Of a stretch of 24,156 nt of DNA, positions 7,424 to 15,065 are shown piece by piece. Made by a program: the position numbers and the translations under genes. Every line of letters begins with the position of its first letter. Position 1 is the stretch's first letter. Source of the DNA: DASZHA01 sp035938265. GTDB taxonomy: Bacteria; Chloroflexota; Dormibacteria; DASZGP01. The stretch covers positions 1 to 24,156 of the forward strand of contig DASZHA010000093.1 of the NCBI GenBank assembly GCA_035938265.1. Direction: 5' to 3'. Under the pieces are notes generated by a model. That model ran no database searches, had not been told where the DNA came from, and saw only the letters and a list, made by a program, of their open reading frames with translations.

Positions 7424-7978
7424 ATGAAAACTCAAGCCGGCGGCTTCGCGGCCGCCCTGGCTGCGGTGATCCTCAGCAGCTGCTCCCTGGGCCAGGCGCT
7501 GGGCGCCCAGAGCGCCAGCCCGACCCCGCAGCCCTCGCAGGCGGCGTCACCAATGGCACTTCCCGACTACAACGCGAGGTACGGCAACAACCGCGTCGGC
7601 GCCGAGGCAGCGGTTCGTGTGGGCCGGGCGCTGTACGCCCAGCAGCAGTACTGGGAGGCCTACGTCAAAACCGACCCGCCGGTGCTGAGTTCCACATTTG
7701 ACCCCGTGCGGCCGGAGTCATTCGACGTCGGGGCCAAGGAGGTGCAGCGCATCGACCTGATCCTGGCGACGGAGTCAGGCCCCTCGATCCGGATGTACGC
7801 CCTGGGCGGGGTGGAGCACGAGAAAAGGGTCCTGGTTGACGTCGCCAGGGTCCTTCAGGCCCTGTTCCCCTCGGCAAGCACGATCAACCTCAGCGTCTTC
7901 TACGGCGAGGCCAACCTGCACGCCACCGCCACCTACCAGGGTGGCGGGCTCGACTACCATGCGGGCCCAGCGCGCTGA
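7424..7978 (+). CDS. Lipoprotein of unknown function
   Basis: The 184-residue product starts MKTQAGGFAAALAAVILSSC; the hydrophobic core followed by LSSC gives a lipobox with Cys20 as the expected lipidated residue. Next comes a Pro/Ser/Ala/Gln-rich tether (about 25-45), then a folded domain of about 130 residues with no motif known to me. An in-frame TTG at 7382 would extend it by 14 residues, but that would bury the signal peptide and overlap the divergent gene, so ATG 7424 is preferred. It is followed after 14 nt by a second lipoprotein gene and then a cation/proton antiporter gene, likely one operon; a role at the cell surface linked to ion homeostasis is only a guess. Confidence 0.75.
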   Translation: MKTQAGGFAAALAAVILSSCSLGQALGAQSASPTPQPSQAASPMALPDYNARYGNNRVGAEAAVRVGRALYAQQQYWEAYVKTDPPVLSSTFDPVRPESFDVGAKEVQRIDLILATESGPSIRMYALGGVEHEKRVLVDVARVLQALFPSASTINLSVFYGEANLHATATYQGGGLDYHAGPAR

Positions 7979-7992
7979 GCGATCGTGAGCGG

Positions 7993-8931
7993 ATGAAGGC
8001 CCGGCTGCCGCGCTTGGCTTTGGCTGGGCTGGCGCTCACCCTGGCGGCCTGCGACCTCGGCACCACGCCGGGGTCGTCGACAGCGTGCAGCAAGGTAACG
8101 CTGCCCGCCGCTTCCGCGGGCGGGGCGCCGGTGGCGGTGCTTCGCGACGTCGCCGGTGGGCCAGTGGAGTACCTGGTTGGCGCGCCGGGTCGAACCTCGG
8201 CTCGGATGCCCGAGGCTGACGGCGAGATCCCGCCGGTGAGGACCGGGGACCGGCTCTGGTTCACGGTCACCCGCGGTGCCGGCGCCGACCGCGTGCTCGA
8301 GATCCGCACCGCTCGAGCCGGCGAGTGCTCCTCCCGCGTCACCGACGGCACCCTGGGACCGGCCGACCCCCAGGGAAAGGCGATCGTGGTCGGGGCCGAC
8401 GCGAAGTGGCGAATGCTCGACACCTCGGGTCGGGCGATTGCCGACCTCGAGGGCATCCGCGGCACATGGACGCCAGACGGTTACCTGGTCGAGCCCAGGA
8501 CCGCGGGCGGGCTGGCGGTGTACGACGACACGGGCAAGCGGCACGACATCGACCTATCCAGTGACAGTAGCGCCACCGGGGCCATGGGACCGGGCCACGA
8601 GCTGCTCTCCACGCCGTCCGGCCTGGCCAGCATGGACATCGTCAGCGGTGCCGTGACAACGCTGCCGCACAGCCCGTCGCAGCCCGCCAACGTTGAGGCT
8701 TCTCGCGACGGCAAATACTTGACGTACTTCGATGCGCAGCGCAATCCTCAGCTGATGCGGGTCGCCGACGGGGTGATCACCGCGCTGCCGGCGCCGGGGC
8801 CGCCCACCGGCATGACCTGGTCGGCGGACTCGCGCTGGGTCGCGGTGCAGTCGCCATACGGGGGCGTCGTCGTGCACGTCGATGACCTGACGTCAATCGA
8901 CACCGGGCCCTTGATCGTGATCAGCTGGTAG
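7993..8931 (+). CDS. Lipoprotein with WD40/TolB-like propeller-type repeats
   Basis: The 312-residue product begins with a lipoprotein signal (LALAGLALTLAAC, Cys20 as lipidation site). The remainder is beta-rich, with recurring propeller-blade phrases such as GTWTPDGYLVEP, EASRDGKYLTYFDA and MTWSADSRWVAVQSP. The S-x-D-G/S-x-x-[LV] spacing is typical of TolB-like or WD40-like blades; about four or five are visible, fewer than a full seven-blade ring. It probably acts on the outer face of the cytoplasmic membrane; ligand unknown. The ATG has no good Shine-Dalgarno sequence and lies 14 nt after the preceding lipoprotein gene, so expression as part of that operon is likely. The propeller protein at 21559-22779 has the same kind of blades but a membrane anchor instead of a lipobox. 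Confidence 0.75.
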   Translation: MKARLPRLALAGLALTLAACDLGTTPGSSTACSKVTLPAASAGGAPVAVLRDVAGGPVEYLVGAPGRTSARMPEADGEIPPVRTGDRLWFTVTRGAGADRVLEIRTARAGECSSRVTDGTLGPADPQGKAIVVGADAKWRMLDTSGRAIADLEGIRGTWTPDGYLVEPRTAGGLAVYDDTGKRHDIDLSSDSSATGAMGPGHELLSTPSGLASMDIVSGAVTTLPHSPSQPANVEASRDGKYLTYFDAQRNPQLMRVADGVITALPAPGPPTGMTWSADSRWVAVQSPYGGVVVHVDDLTSIDTGPLIVISW

Positions 8932-8959
8932 CGCTGGTGTTGTTCGAGCGGCGCCGCCG

Positions 8960-10159
8960 GTGACCGACTTCCCCCTCACGAGCCTGTTGGTGGTGATAGC
9001 GGTGGCCTTCGCCGCCCCCTTCTTGCTGGCCCTGGTGCCCCGGGTACGCCTTCCCGAGCCGGTGCTGGAGATCCTCGCCGGAATCGTCCTCGGCCCCTCG
9101 CTTCTGAACGTTGTCCAGTTCGATACCCCGGTCGCCGTCCTCAGCTTCCTGGGGCTGTCATTCCTTCTGTTCCTGGCCGGCATGGAGATCAGCTTCGACA
9201 AGCTCCGCGGGCGGCCCCTGGAGCTGGCCGCCGCCAGCTTCGCGCTGTCGATCGGTCTGGGGCTGGCCGTCGGCCTTGGCTTCCACGCCATGGGCCTGGT
9301 GCGCGTCCCGCTCTACATCGCCGTAGCCCTGCTGGCCACCTCCCTGGGCCTGGTGGTTCCGATCCTGGCTGACAGCGGCGAGGCGGGGTCGCCGTTCGGC
9401 CAGCTGGTGATCGCGGCGGCGTCCCTGGCGGACTTCGGTGCCGTGGTGCTGCTCTCGCTCTTCTTCTCCTCACAGGCGGGCGACGTCACCACCCGGCTGC
9501 TGCTCCTGGGCGCGCTGGCGATCACCGGGGTGGTTGTGGCGGTGACCATGATCCGGGCGGAGCGCTTGACGATCGTCTCGCGGGTGTTCGCGCGTACCCA
9601 CGGCACCACCGCTGAGCTCCGGGTGCGAGGTGCCGTCCTCCTGCTGGTCGCCTTCGCCGCGCTGGCGCGATCCTTCGGTGTCGAGCTGATCCTGGGCGCG
9701 TTCCTGGCCGGTGCGGTGCTTTCGCTGGCTGACCGGGACGGGCTGATGCGCCATCCCGAGTTCGAGCTAAAGCTCCGCGCCGTGGGTTACGGACTTCTCA
9801 TCCCGGTGTTCTTTGTCGGCACCGGCATCCAGTTCGATCTCAACTCCCTGCTCGCCAGTGCCGACGGGCTGCTGCGGATACCCCTCTTCGTGGCCGGGCT
9901 CCTGGTGGTGCGCGGTCTGCCGGCGGTCCTCTACGCGGGCACGGTGGGGCCGCGACGGTCCTTGGCGGCGGGCCTGCTGCAGGCGACCAGCCTGCCGTTC
10001 CTTGTCACTGCCGCCACCATCGGGGCCAGGCTGGGGATCATCAGCCAGGCGGCGTCGGCGGGCCTGGTCGCCGCCGGCCTGGTCTCGGTGATCGTCTTCC
10101 CCTTGCTGGCCCTGACCCTGCTCAGGTCGTCTACGTCGCCGGCTCCAGCTCCCGGCTGA
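8960..10159 (+). CDS. Cation/proton antiporter, CPA2 family (KefB/NapA-like)
   Basis: The 399-residue integral membrane protein has about 12-13 hydrophobic spans and almost no soluble tail. Family landmarks are RLPEPVLEILAGIVLGPSLL (about 31-50), FLLFLAGMEISFDKLRG (about 69-85), a core segment LGAFLAGAVLSLAD (about 245-258) and IPVFFVGTGIQFDL (about 281-294), which match the Na_H_Exchanger (Pfam PF00999) pattern. It should exchange Na+ or K+ for H+ across the cytoplasmic membrane. There is no C-terminal TrkA-N/RCK regulatory domain, unlike KefB or KefC. The start is GTG 28 nt after the lipoprotein gene, without a clear ribosome site; the GTG gives a short N-terminus leading directly into the first span. 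The 3' end overlaps the convergent hemH by 29 bp. Confidence 0.88.
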   Translation: MTDFPLTSLLVVIAVAFAAPFLLALVPRVRLPEPVLEILAGIVLGPSLLNVVQFDTPVAVLSFLGLSFLLFLAGMEISFDKLRGRPLELAAASFALSIGLGLAVGLGFHAMGLVRVPLYIAVALLATSLGLVVPILADSGEAGSPFGQLVIAAASLADFGAVVLLSLFFSSQAGDVTTRLLLLGALAITGVVVAVTMIRAERLTIVSRVFARTHGTTAELRVRGAVLLLVAFAALARSFGVELILGAFLAGAVLSLADRDGLMRHPEFELKLRAVGYGLLIPVFFVGTGIQFDLNSLLASADGLLRIPLFVAGLLVVRGLPAVLYAGTVGPRRSLAAGLLQATSLPFLVTAATIGARLGIISQAASAGLVAAGLVSVIVFPLLALTLLRSSTSPAPAPG

Positions 10160-11081
10160 CGACCTCGGCCAGGGCCGCGATGAAGGCGGGCATGGTGTTC
10201 ATCAGCTGGATGCGGTGGAAGTTGAGGCCGGCCTCGTCGGCTTCCTCGCGGGCGGCGATGTCGATGTCGTAGAGGATCTCCAGGTGGTCGGCGAGGAACT
10301 GGACGGGGACAACCAGCACGTCCTTGTGGCCGTCTTCACGGATTGAGGGCAGAAGATCCTTAAGGTCCGGCTTGAGCCACTCCTCGGGAGAGTGGCCGGC
10401 GCTCTGATACGCGAACCGCCACTGCCCCGGCCGGAGGTGGGCCGCCTCGACGACAGCGTCGACCGTGGCCATGATCTGCTCCAGGTACTCGGGCTCGCGG
10501 TCGACCACCGCCCGGGGCAGGCTGTGGGCGGTGAGGATCACCGGAACCTGCGGGCGCTGCTCGGGGGGGAACCGGTCGAGTCCCTCCGTCACCCGCTGGG
10601 AGAGCGCTGCCACGAAGCCAGGCAGGCGGTGCCAGGGACCGGCGACGGAGACCGAGCCGTCGGGGCCGAGCTGCCTGGCGGCGGCCTCGATGGCGCGGGA
10701 GTAGCCGCCCATGATGATCGGCGACCACTGTGGCGAGAGGACCACGCCGACCACGCGCCGGGCCCCGGCGGCGGCCAGCCGTTGGACCGCGGCGTCGATG
10801 TGCGGCTCGGAGTGGAGCATGCCCGCCTCGACGCGAAACTCGCCGGGGCCATGGCGGGCGTCGAGCAGCTCCTGCAACGCCTGGCCCTGGGCCAGGGTGA
10901 TCCGCACCAGGGGTGAGAAGCCGATCAGCTCGTATCGCCGCTGGAACTCCGCAACCAGCTCTTCGGGGGCGGCCCGGCCCTGGCGGACGCTGGCCAGGTA
11001 CGCTGGGACCTCGTCGGCGGTCGCGGCCGACCCGTAGGTCATCAGCAGGACCCCGACGGGTGCCTTGCCGGGAGCGCTCAC
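10131..11081 (-). CDS. hemH: Ferrochelatase, probably coproporphyrin III type (CpfC)
   Basis: This 316-residue cytoplasmic enzyme inserts Fe2+ into a porphyrin late in heme synthesis. Visible landmarks are LLMTYGSA (12-19), HSEPHI near 90, SPIIMGGYSR near 119-128, LTAHSLP with catalytic His186, FAYQSAGHSPEEWL near 223-236, and DHLEILYDID with Glu268. These match His183 and Glu264 of the Bacillus subtilis enzyme (310 residues). The MTYG near the start (Tyr16) resembles Tyr13 of coproporphyrin ferrochelatases, whereas protoporphyrin enzymes usually have an LNLGG-type sequence there. That points to the coproporphyrin-dependent route of Gram-positive bacteria, with HemQ and HemY elsewhere. The GTG start overlaps the hemE stop in a GTGA arrangement, so it is translationally coupled to hemE. 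Its 3' end overlaps the antiporter gene by 29 bp. Confidence 0.93.
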   Translation of the reverse strand: MSAPGKAPVGVLLMTYGSAATADEVPAYLASVRQGRAAPEELVAEFQRRYELIGFSPLVRITLAQGQALQELLDARHGPGEFRVEAGMLHSEPHIDAAVQRLAAAGARRVVGVVLSPQWSPIIMGGYSRAIEAAARQLGPDGSVSVAGPWHRLPGFVAALSQRVTEGLDRFPPEQRPQVPVILTAHSLPRAVVDREPEYLEQIMATVDAVVEAAHLRPGQWRFAYQSAGHSPEEWLKPDLKDLLPSIREDGHKDVLVVPVQFLADHLEILYDIDIAAREEADEAGLNFHRIQLMNTMPAFIAALAEVVSRELEPAT

Positions 11082-12460
11082 GGCTTGGGCAGTTCGGGCT
11101 TGGGCGGCGAGGCGTCATCAGCCTCCGGGGTCCGCCGACCACCCCACTGCTCGCCAAACCCGGGCGGCGCCGGCCTCACGATCGCGGGCCGCACCCTTGG
11201 CCATTGCTCGGGCGTGGGGGCCGCTTCAGGCTCCGGCTGCTTCACAACAGGCTCCGGCTCTATCGGCTCCGATTCGCGCTGGTACCCCTCTGACTCAGGC
11301 TGCTGGACGTCGGGCTGCGTCTCGCCGGCGGGGTCGGCGGCAGGGCCAGCCGGCTGCACCAACGTGAGGCGCTGGTACGGTCGCGTCGGTGAAGCGAAGG
11401 TGATCTCAGGCTCCGGTTGCTCCGGCCGCGCCGCCACCTCGTGCACCAGCTCCACCAGCCGCGTCAGGTTGTCGGCCGGGGTGTCGGCGAGCACCCCGTG
11501 GCCGAGGTTGAAGATGTGGCCGTTCTCGTTGCCCGCGAACTCAAGCACCCGGCGGGCCTCGCGTTCGATCACCGGCCACGGCGCCACCAGCACCGTGGGG
11601 TCGAGGTTGCCCTGGATGCCGCGGTCGCGGCCGATCCGGTCCCACGCCTGGTCGAGCGGCAGGCGCCAGTCGACACTGACGATGTCGCAGCCGGCCCGCG
11701 CCATCGGCTCGAGCAGGTGGGTGGCACCGGTGCCGAAATGGATCAAGGGCACGAGCAGGTCGTTGAGCCCCTGGAAGATCCTGCGGGTGTGGGGCAGGAC
11801 GTAGGCCTCGTACTCCAATCGCCCCAGCGCTCCGACCCACGAGTCGAAGAGCTGGACCACCTGGACGCCGGCTTCGACCTGGGCCTTGAGGTAGCGCGTG
11901 GTCACCTCGGCCAGCGTCTCCATCAGCTCGTGCCACACGCCGGGCTGACCGTACATCAGCGCCTTGGCCTTGCCAAAGTCCTTTGTCGGGCGGCCTTCGA
12001 TCATGTACGAGGCCACCGTGAAGGGCGCCCCAGCGAAGCCGATCAGGGCGGTCTTGCCCGCCAGCTGATGGCGAAGGCCGCGGATGGTCTCGAACAGGTA
12101 AGGCGTCGCCTCCTCGGCGTCGATCACGCGGAGCCGGGCGACGTCCTCGGCGGTCCGCACCGGGTTAGGGATGATGGGCCCGACGCCGGGGTCGATCTGG
12201 AAGGGCACCCCCATGCCTTCGAGGGGAAGCATGATGTCCGCGTAGAGGACGGCGGCGTCGACGCCGAACTTCTCTACCGGCATCATCGTCACCTGGGCGC
12301 ACAGCTCGGGAGTGCGAGTCATGGTCAGGATGTCGTACTTCTCGCGAAGCTCGCGGTACTCGGCCAGGCAGCGTCCCGCCTGGCGCATGAACCAGACCGG
12401 GGTGGTGTCGACGTCCTGCCGCCGGCAGGCGGCAAGGAAGCGCTCCTCGCTGGTGGTCAT
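11078..12460 (-). CDS. hemE: Uroporphyrinogen III decarboxylase with long Pro/Glu-rich C-terminal tail
   Basis: HemE removes four carboxyl groups from uroporphyrinogen III to give coproporphyrinogen III, the substrate supply for the ferrochelatase branch. Landmarks are PVWFMRQAGR (21-30), LYADIMLPLEGMG with catalytic Asp75, PFTVASYMIEG near 144-154, and NLGHGVLADTP near 317-327. The family is normally 340-350 residues, and this one is complete by about residue 345. The remaining 115 residues form a low-complexity tail rich in Pro, Glu and Gln (PEQPEPE, IEPEPVVKQPEPEAAPTPEQ) ending PKPELPKP, predicted to be disordered. The third-position GC stays high and the frame is intact to the GTGA overlap with hemH, so the tail is not a frameshift artefact visible here. 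A small variation is RCLAEY where most members have RYLPEY. The ATG overlaps the stop of the aminopeptidase gene by 4 nt. Confidence 0.93.
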   Translation of the reverse strand: MTTSEERFLAACRRQDVDTTPVWFMRQAGRCLAEYRELREKYDILTMTRTPELCAQVTMMPVEKFGVDAAVLYADIMLPLEGMGVPFQIDPGVGPIIPNPVRTAEDVARLRVIDAEEATPYLFETIRGLRHQLAGKTALIGFAGAPFTVASYMIEGRPTKDFGKAKALMYGQPGVWHELMETLAEVTTRYLKAQVEAGVQVVQLFDSWVGALGRLEYEAYVLPHTRRIFQGLNDLLVPLIHFGTGATHLLEPMARAGCDIVSVDWRLPLDQAWDRIGRDRGIQGNLDPTVLVAPWPVIEREARRVLEFAGNENGHIFNLGHGVLADTPADNLTRLVELVHEVAARPEQPEPEITFASPTRPYQRLTLVQPAGPAADPAGETQPDVQQPESEGYQRESEPIEPEPVVKQPEPEAAPTPEQWPRVRPAIVRPAPPGFGEQWGGRRTPEADDASPPKPELPKP

Positions 12461-15036
12461 CGCCGGCGGGCGGGGCGCCGAACTCGGCGGTCGGCCGCCT
12501 CCAGCTTCTCCACGCGTTCCTTCATCTCGATGCCCGAGCGTCGCAGCTTTTCGACCTCGTCCTTCAGGTTGTTCAACTCATCTTCCTTCGTCCTGCCCTG
12601 CATGAGAAGGAGGACGGCGACCCGGGCGGCGTATCGGATGGCGCCTTCGATGTCCCGCGCCTCCACTGCCCGCAGCGCCGGGATGGCCCGGTCGTCACCC
12701 AGTGCCTGGAGCGCCGCGCAGGCCCCGCGCCGTACGAAGTAGAGCGGGTCGTGGAGCGCGGCCTCAGCGGCCTCTCGGACCGGGGGACGGTGTTCCTCGG
12801 GTAGCTCGCGGGCCAGCCTGGCGGCGGCCTCGAGGGAGATGGCGCGAAGTCGAGACGATCGGGGTGGCATGGTCTGCTCCAGGATCGAGGCCAGGTTGGC
12901 GGCGTCGCGCAGGGCGACGAGCCCGTTGATGGCGCCGCTGGCGATGATGTCGCGATACGAGGGCGTCTCCACCGCCCGCCGCAGGATCTCAGCGGCGCCC
13001 GGCGTCTTCAGCTTGCCGAGCGAGGTCGCGGCGGCGCCGGCGGCATTGTAGGAGCTGTCCTCCACGATCGTTCGGGCGAGGGCGGCGGCCACCTCCTCGT
13101 CCTCGCGCCAGCTGCCCAGGGCGGTCGCCACCGCCGTGCGTACGCGCGAGCTTTTGGCGGCGAGCCCGCGCACCAGGGCAGCCCGGGCGGCGTCGGTGCG
13201 GGCCGCGCCCAGCGCCCTGGCGGCGGCAGCCTGCCCGGCCCAGAACGGGTCGCGATTAAGGGCGCGTTCGAGCGCCTCCACCGCGGTCGGGGTGGCCAGC
13301 TTGCCCAGGCTCTCGGCGGCCTCTATCCGCCCGGTGAGCTCGTCCTCGGCCAGCTGGGCGCGAAGCAATTCCTCGGGCCGGTCGAAGTCGAGGGTCTTGA
13401 GCACCCGGTTCTGGTGGTCGAAGCGGACCCAGGTCGGCCGCGCCGCGAGGGTGACGGTGAAGGCGTCGTCGGCCCCGTCCAGCCCGACCTCGACGTCGCG
13501 GACCACCGGCGTCTTGCGACCCGGCTGGCCGAAGGCGAGGCGCAGCGGCATCCGGAAGAGATGGGTGAGCGAATCGACCTTTTGCTTCTGCTTGACCGCG
13601 ACTGTGGCGATCCTGGTCTTGTCGTCCCAGGCGTAGCGGACCTCGAACTCGGGGTGGCCGCCGCCGTAGACCCACTGGTCGAAGAACCACCCCAGGCTCT
13701 TGCCGCTGACATCCTCGAAGGCCCGGACCAGGTCCTCGGTGACGACCAAGCCCACCCGGTGGCGCCGCATGTACTCCTTGACGCAGGCCTCGAAGAGGTC
13801 GTGGCCCAGCATGTCGCGCAGCATCCAGAGGACGAGGCCGCCCTTCTCGTAGATGTGGGAATCGAACAGCTCGAAGGGCTCGATGTAGGTCCGCGCCACG
13901 ATCGCGCGCCGGTATTCGGCGTCCTCGCTGAAGTAGACCTGGCGGTGAACAAGGTTGAGGCGCTGGGCCTCGTCGACGCCCCAGCGCTTCTCCGCCCAGT
14001 AGGGCCAGGCGAAGGTGGCGAAGCCCTCGTTGAGCCATGCGTGGGCCCACTCGCGACAGGTGATCAGGTCCCCGAACCACTGGTGCGCCAGCTCGTGCGA
14101 TACCAGCCGGCCCCAGTCGCTGTCGGGGAGGGCACGATCGTCGGGGACGGTCTCGTCGATCAGCGTGGTCGCCGAGGTGTTCTCCATGCCGCCCCAGGTG
14201 AAGTCCTGGACCACGACCTGGGCGTACTTGGCGTAGGGATAGGGCTCACCCGAAAACCCCTCGAAGGTCTCGATCATGTGCGGCGTCTCGCGGAAGATCC
14301 GCTCCGCGTCAGCCCGCCGGCCTGGGGGGACGTAGTACTGCAGCGGCACGCCGTGGACGTCCTCCTCCCAGCTCTCGAACTTGCCCACGACCAGGCTGAC
14401 GAGGTAGGCCACGTGCGGGATTTCCTGGCGCCAGTGCCAGGTGCGGGAGCCGCCTCGGCGGCGCACCTCCACAAGCCGCCCGTTGGAGACGGTGTCGTAG
14501 CCCGCCGGCGCGGTGACGACCACCTCGGTGGTCGAGCGCTGGTCCGGGAAGTCGTGGCAGGGGAACCAGTAGTGAGCGTACTCGTCCTGGCCCTGGGTCC
14601 ATGCCTGGTAGGGGCGGTCGGGATAGTCCCTGTCGGGGCCGGTGAAGTTCAGGCCCACGCGGGGCGAGCCGTGATAGGTGATGGCCATCTCGGTCTCGCG
14701 GCCGGGCGGCAGGGGTCGATCGAAGGTCACGGTCAAAACGCCGCCTTCGTGGTGGAAGGCCGCCGACTTGCCGCCGCTGGTGACAGCGTCGACGGTGAGC
14801 TCGGCGAGGTCGAAGCGGGCGCTTCTCAGGGGGCGGGCGACGGGGGCGAAACGCAGGGTTGCCGTGCCGCGAAGGGTCCGCTTCTCGGGGTTGACGTTGA
14901 GGTCGAGGCGGATGTGGCGCACATCGGCTTCACGATCCGGCGGCCAGCGCACCGGCGTCCCGGGCAGGCGAAAATCGCGCCGAGCGCTGCCCGCTGTGAG
15001 CTGCCCTCCGCAACTCTCCTGTTCCGTTTCGGTCAC
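12457..15036 (-). CDS. M1-family zinc aminopeptidase with C-terminal HEAT repeats and coiled coil
   Basis: The 859-residue product is a gluzincin metallopeptidase that removes N-terminal residues from peptides. The catalytic centre is easy to see: substrate motif GGMEN (282-286), zinc ligands in HELAH (314-318) with Glu315 as general base, third ligand Glu337 in NEGF (an 18-residue gap), and transition-state Tyr396 in YEKGG. Residues about 25-230 are the N-terminal beta domain. From about 560 to 810 there are helical repeats with HEAT spacing (for example AAESLGKLATPTAVEALERA and ARALGAARTDAARAALVRGL), replacing the ERAP1_C or leukotriene-hydrolase type C-terminus. The last 45 residues are charged heptads (DELNNLKDEVEKLRRSG) likely to be a coiled coil, then a basic tip. 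No signal peptide, so it is cytoplasmic. GTG start, 9 nt after TAAAAT. It is 4 nt overlapped with hemE downstream. Confidence 0.93.
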   Translation of the reverse strand: MTETEQESCGGQLTAGSARRDFRLPGTPVRWPPDREADVRHIRLDLNVNPEKRTLRGTATLRFAPVARPLRSARFDLAELTVDAVTSGGKSAAFHHEGGVLTVTFDRPLPPGRETEMAITYHGSPRVGLNFTGPDRDYPDRPYQAWTQGQDEYAHYWFPCHDFPDQRSTTEVVVTAPAGYDTVSNGRLVEVRRRGGSRTWHWRQEIPHVAYLVSLVVGKFESWEEDVHGVPLQYYVPPGRRADAERIFRETPHMIETFEGFSGEPYPYAKYAQVVVQDFTWGGMENTSATTLIDETVPDDRALPDSDWGRLVSHELAHQWFGDLITCREWAHAWLNEGFATFAWPYWAEKRWGVDEAQRLNLVHRQVYFSEDAEYRRAIVARTYIEPFELFDSHIYEKGGLVLWMLRDMLGHDLFEACVKEYMRRHRVGLVVTEDLVRAFEDVSGKSLGWFFDQWVYGGGHPEFEVRYAWDDKTRIATVAVKQKQKVDSLTHLFRMPLRLAFGQPGRKTPVVRDVEVGLDGADDAFTVTLAARPTWVRFDHQNRVLKTLDFDRPEELLRAQLAEDELTGRIEAAESLGKLATPTAVEALERALNRDPFWAGQAAAARALGAARTDAARAALVRGLAAKSSRVRTAVATALGSWREDEEVAAALARTIVEDSSYNAAGAAATSLGKLKTPGAAEILRRAVETPSYRDIIASGAINGLVALRDAANLASILEQTMPPRSSRLRAISLEAAARLARELPEEHRPPVREAAEAALHDPLYFVRRGACAALQALGDDRAIPALRAVEARDIEGAIRYAARVAVLLLMQGRTKEDELNNLKDEVEKLRRSGIEMKERVEKLEAADRRVRRPARRR

Positions 15037-15045
15037 TAATAAGCG

Positions 15046-15051
15046 ATTTTA
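15046..15051 (-). promoter_or_regulatory. -10 box (TAAAAT) upstream of the aminopeptidase-hemE-hemH genes
   Basis: The 29-nt gap between the anchored protein gene (ends 15066) and the aminopeptidase start (15036) is locally AT-rich and holds TAAAAT, 9 nt before the GTG. There is no Shine-Dalgarno sequence. A very short leader of two or three nt or a leaderless start would result. This would allow the three downstream genes to be expressed independently of the kinase gene. Confidence 0.4.
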
Positions 15052-15065
15052 CCGGCGTGCTTGGC

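Noticed and set aside
11417..12742. A 441-codon plus-strand frame across hemE
   Set aside because: Antisense to hemE and the aminopeptidase 3' end; no motif, and codon third positions do not follow the local pattern.
13414..15039. A 541-codon open frame on the plus strand opposite the aminopeptidase
   Set aside because: It is antisense to a gene with a complete zinc site. The translation is low-complexity Gly/Val/Asp/Arg text with no domain, as expected for a shadow frame in GC-rich DNA.
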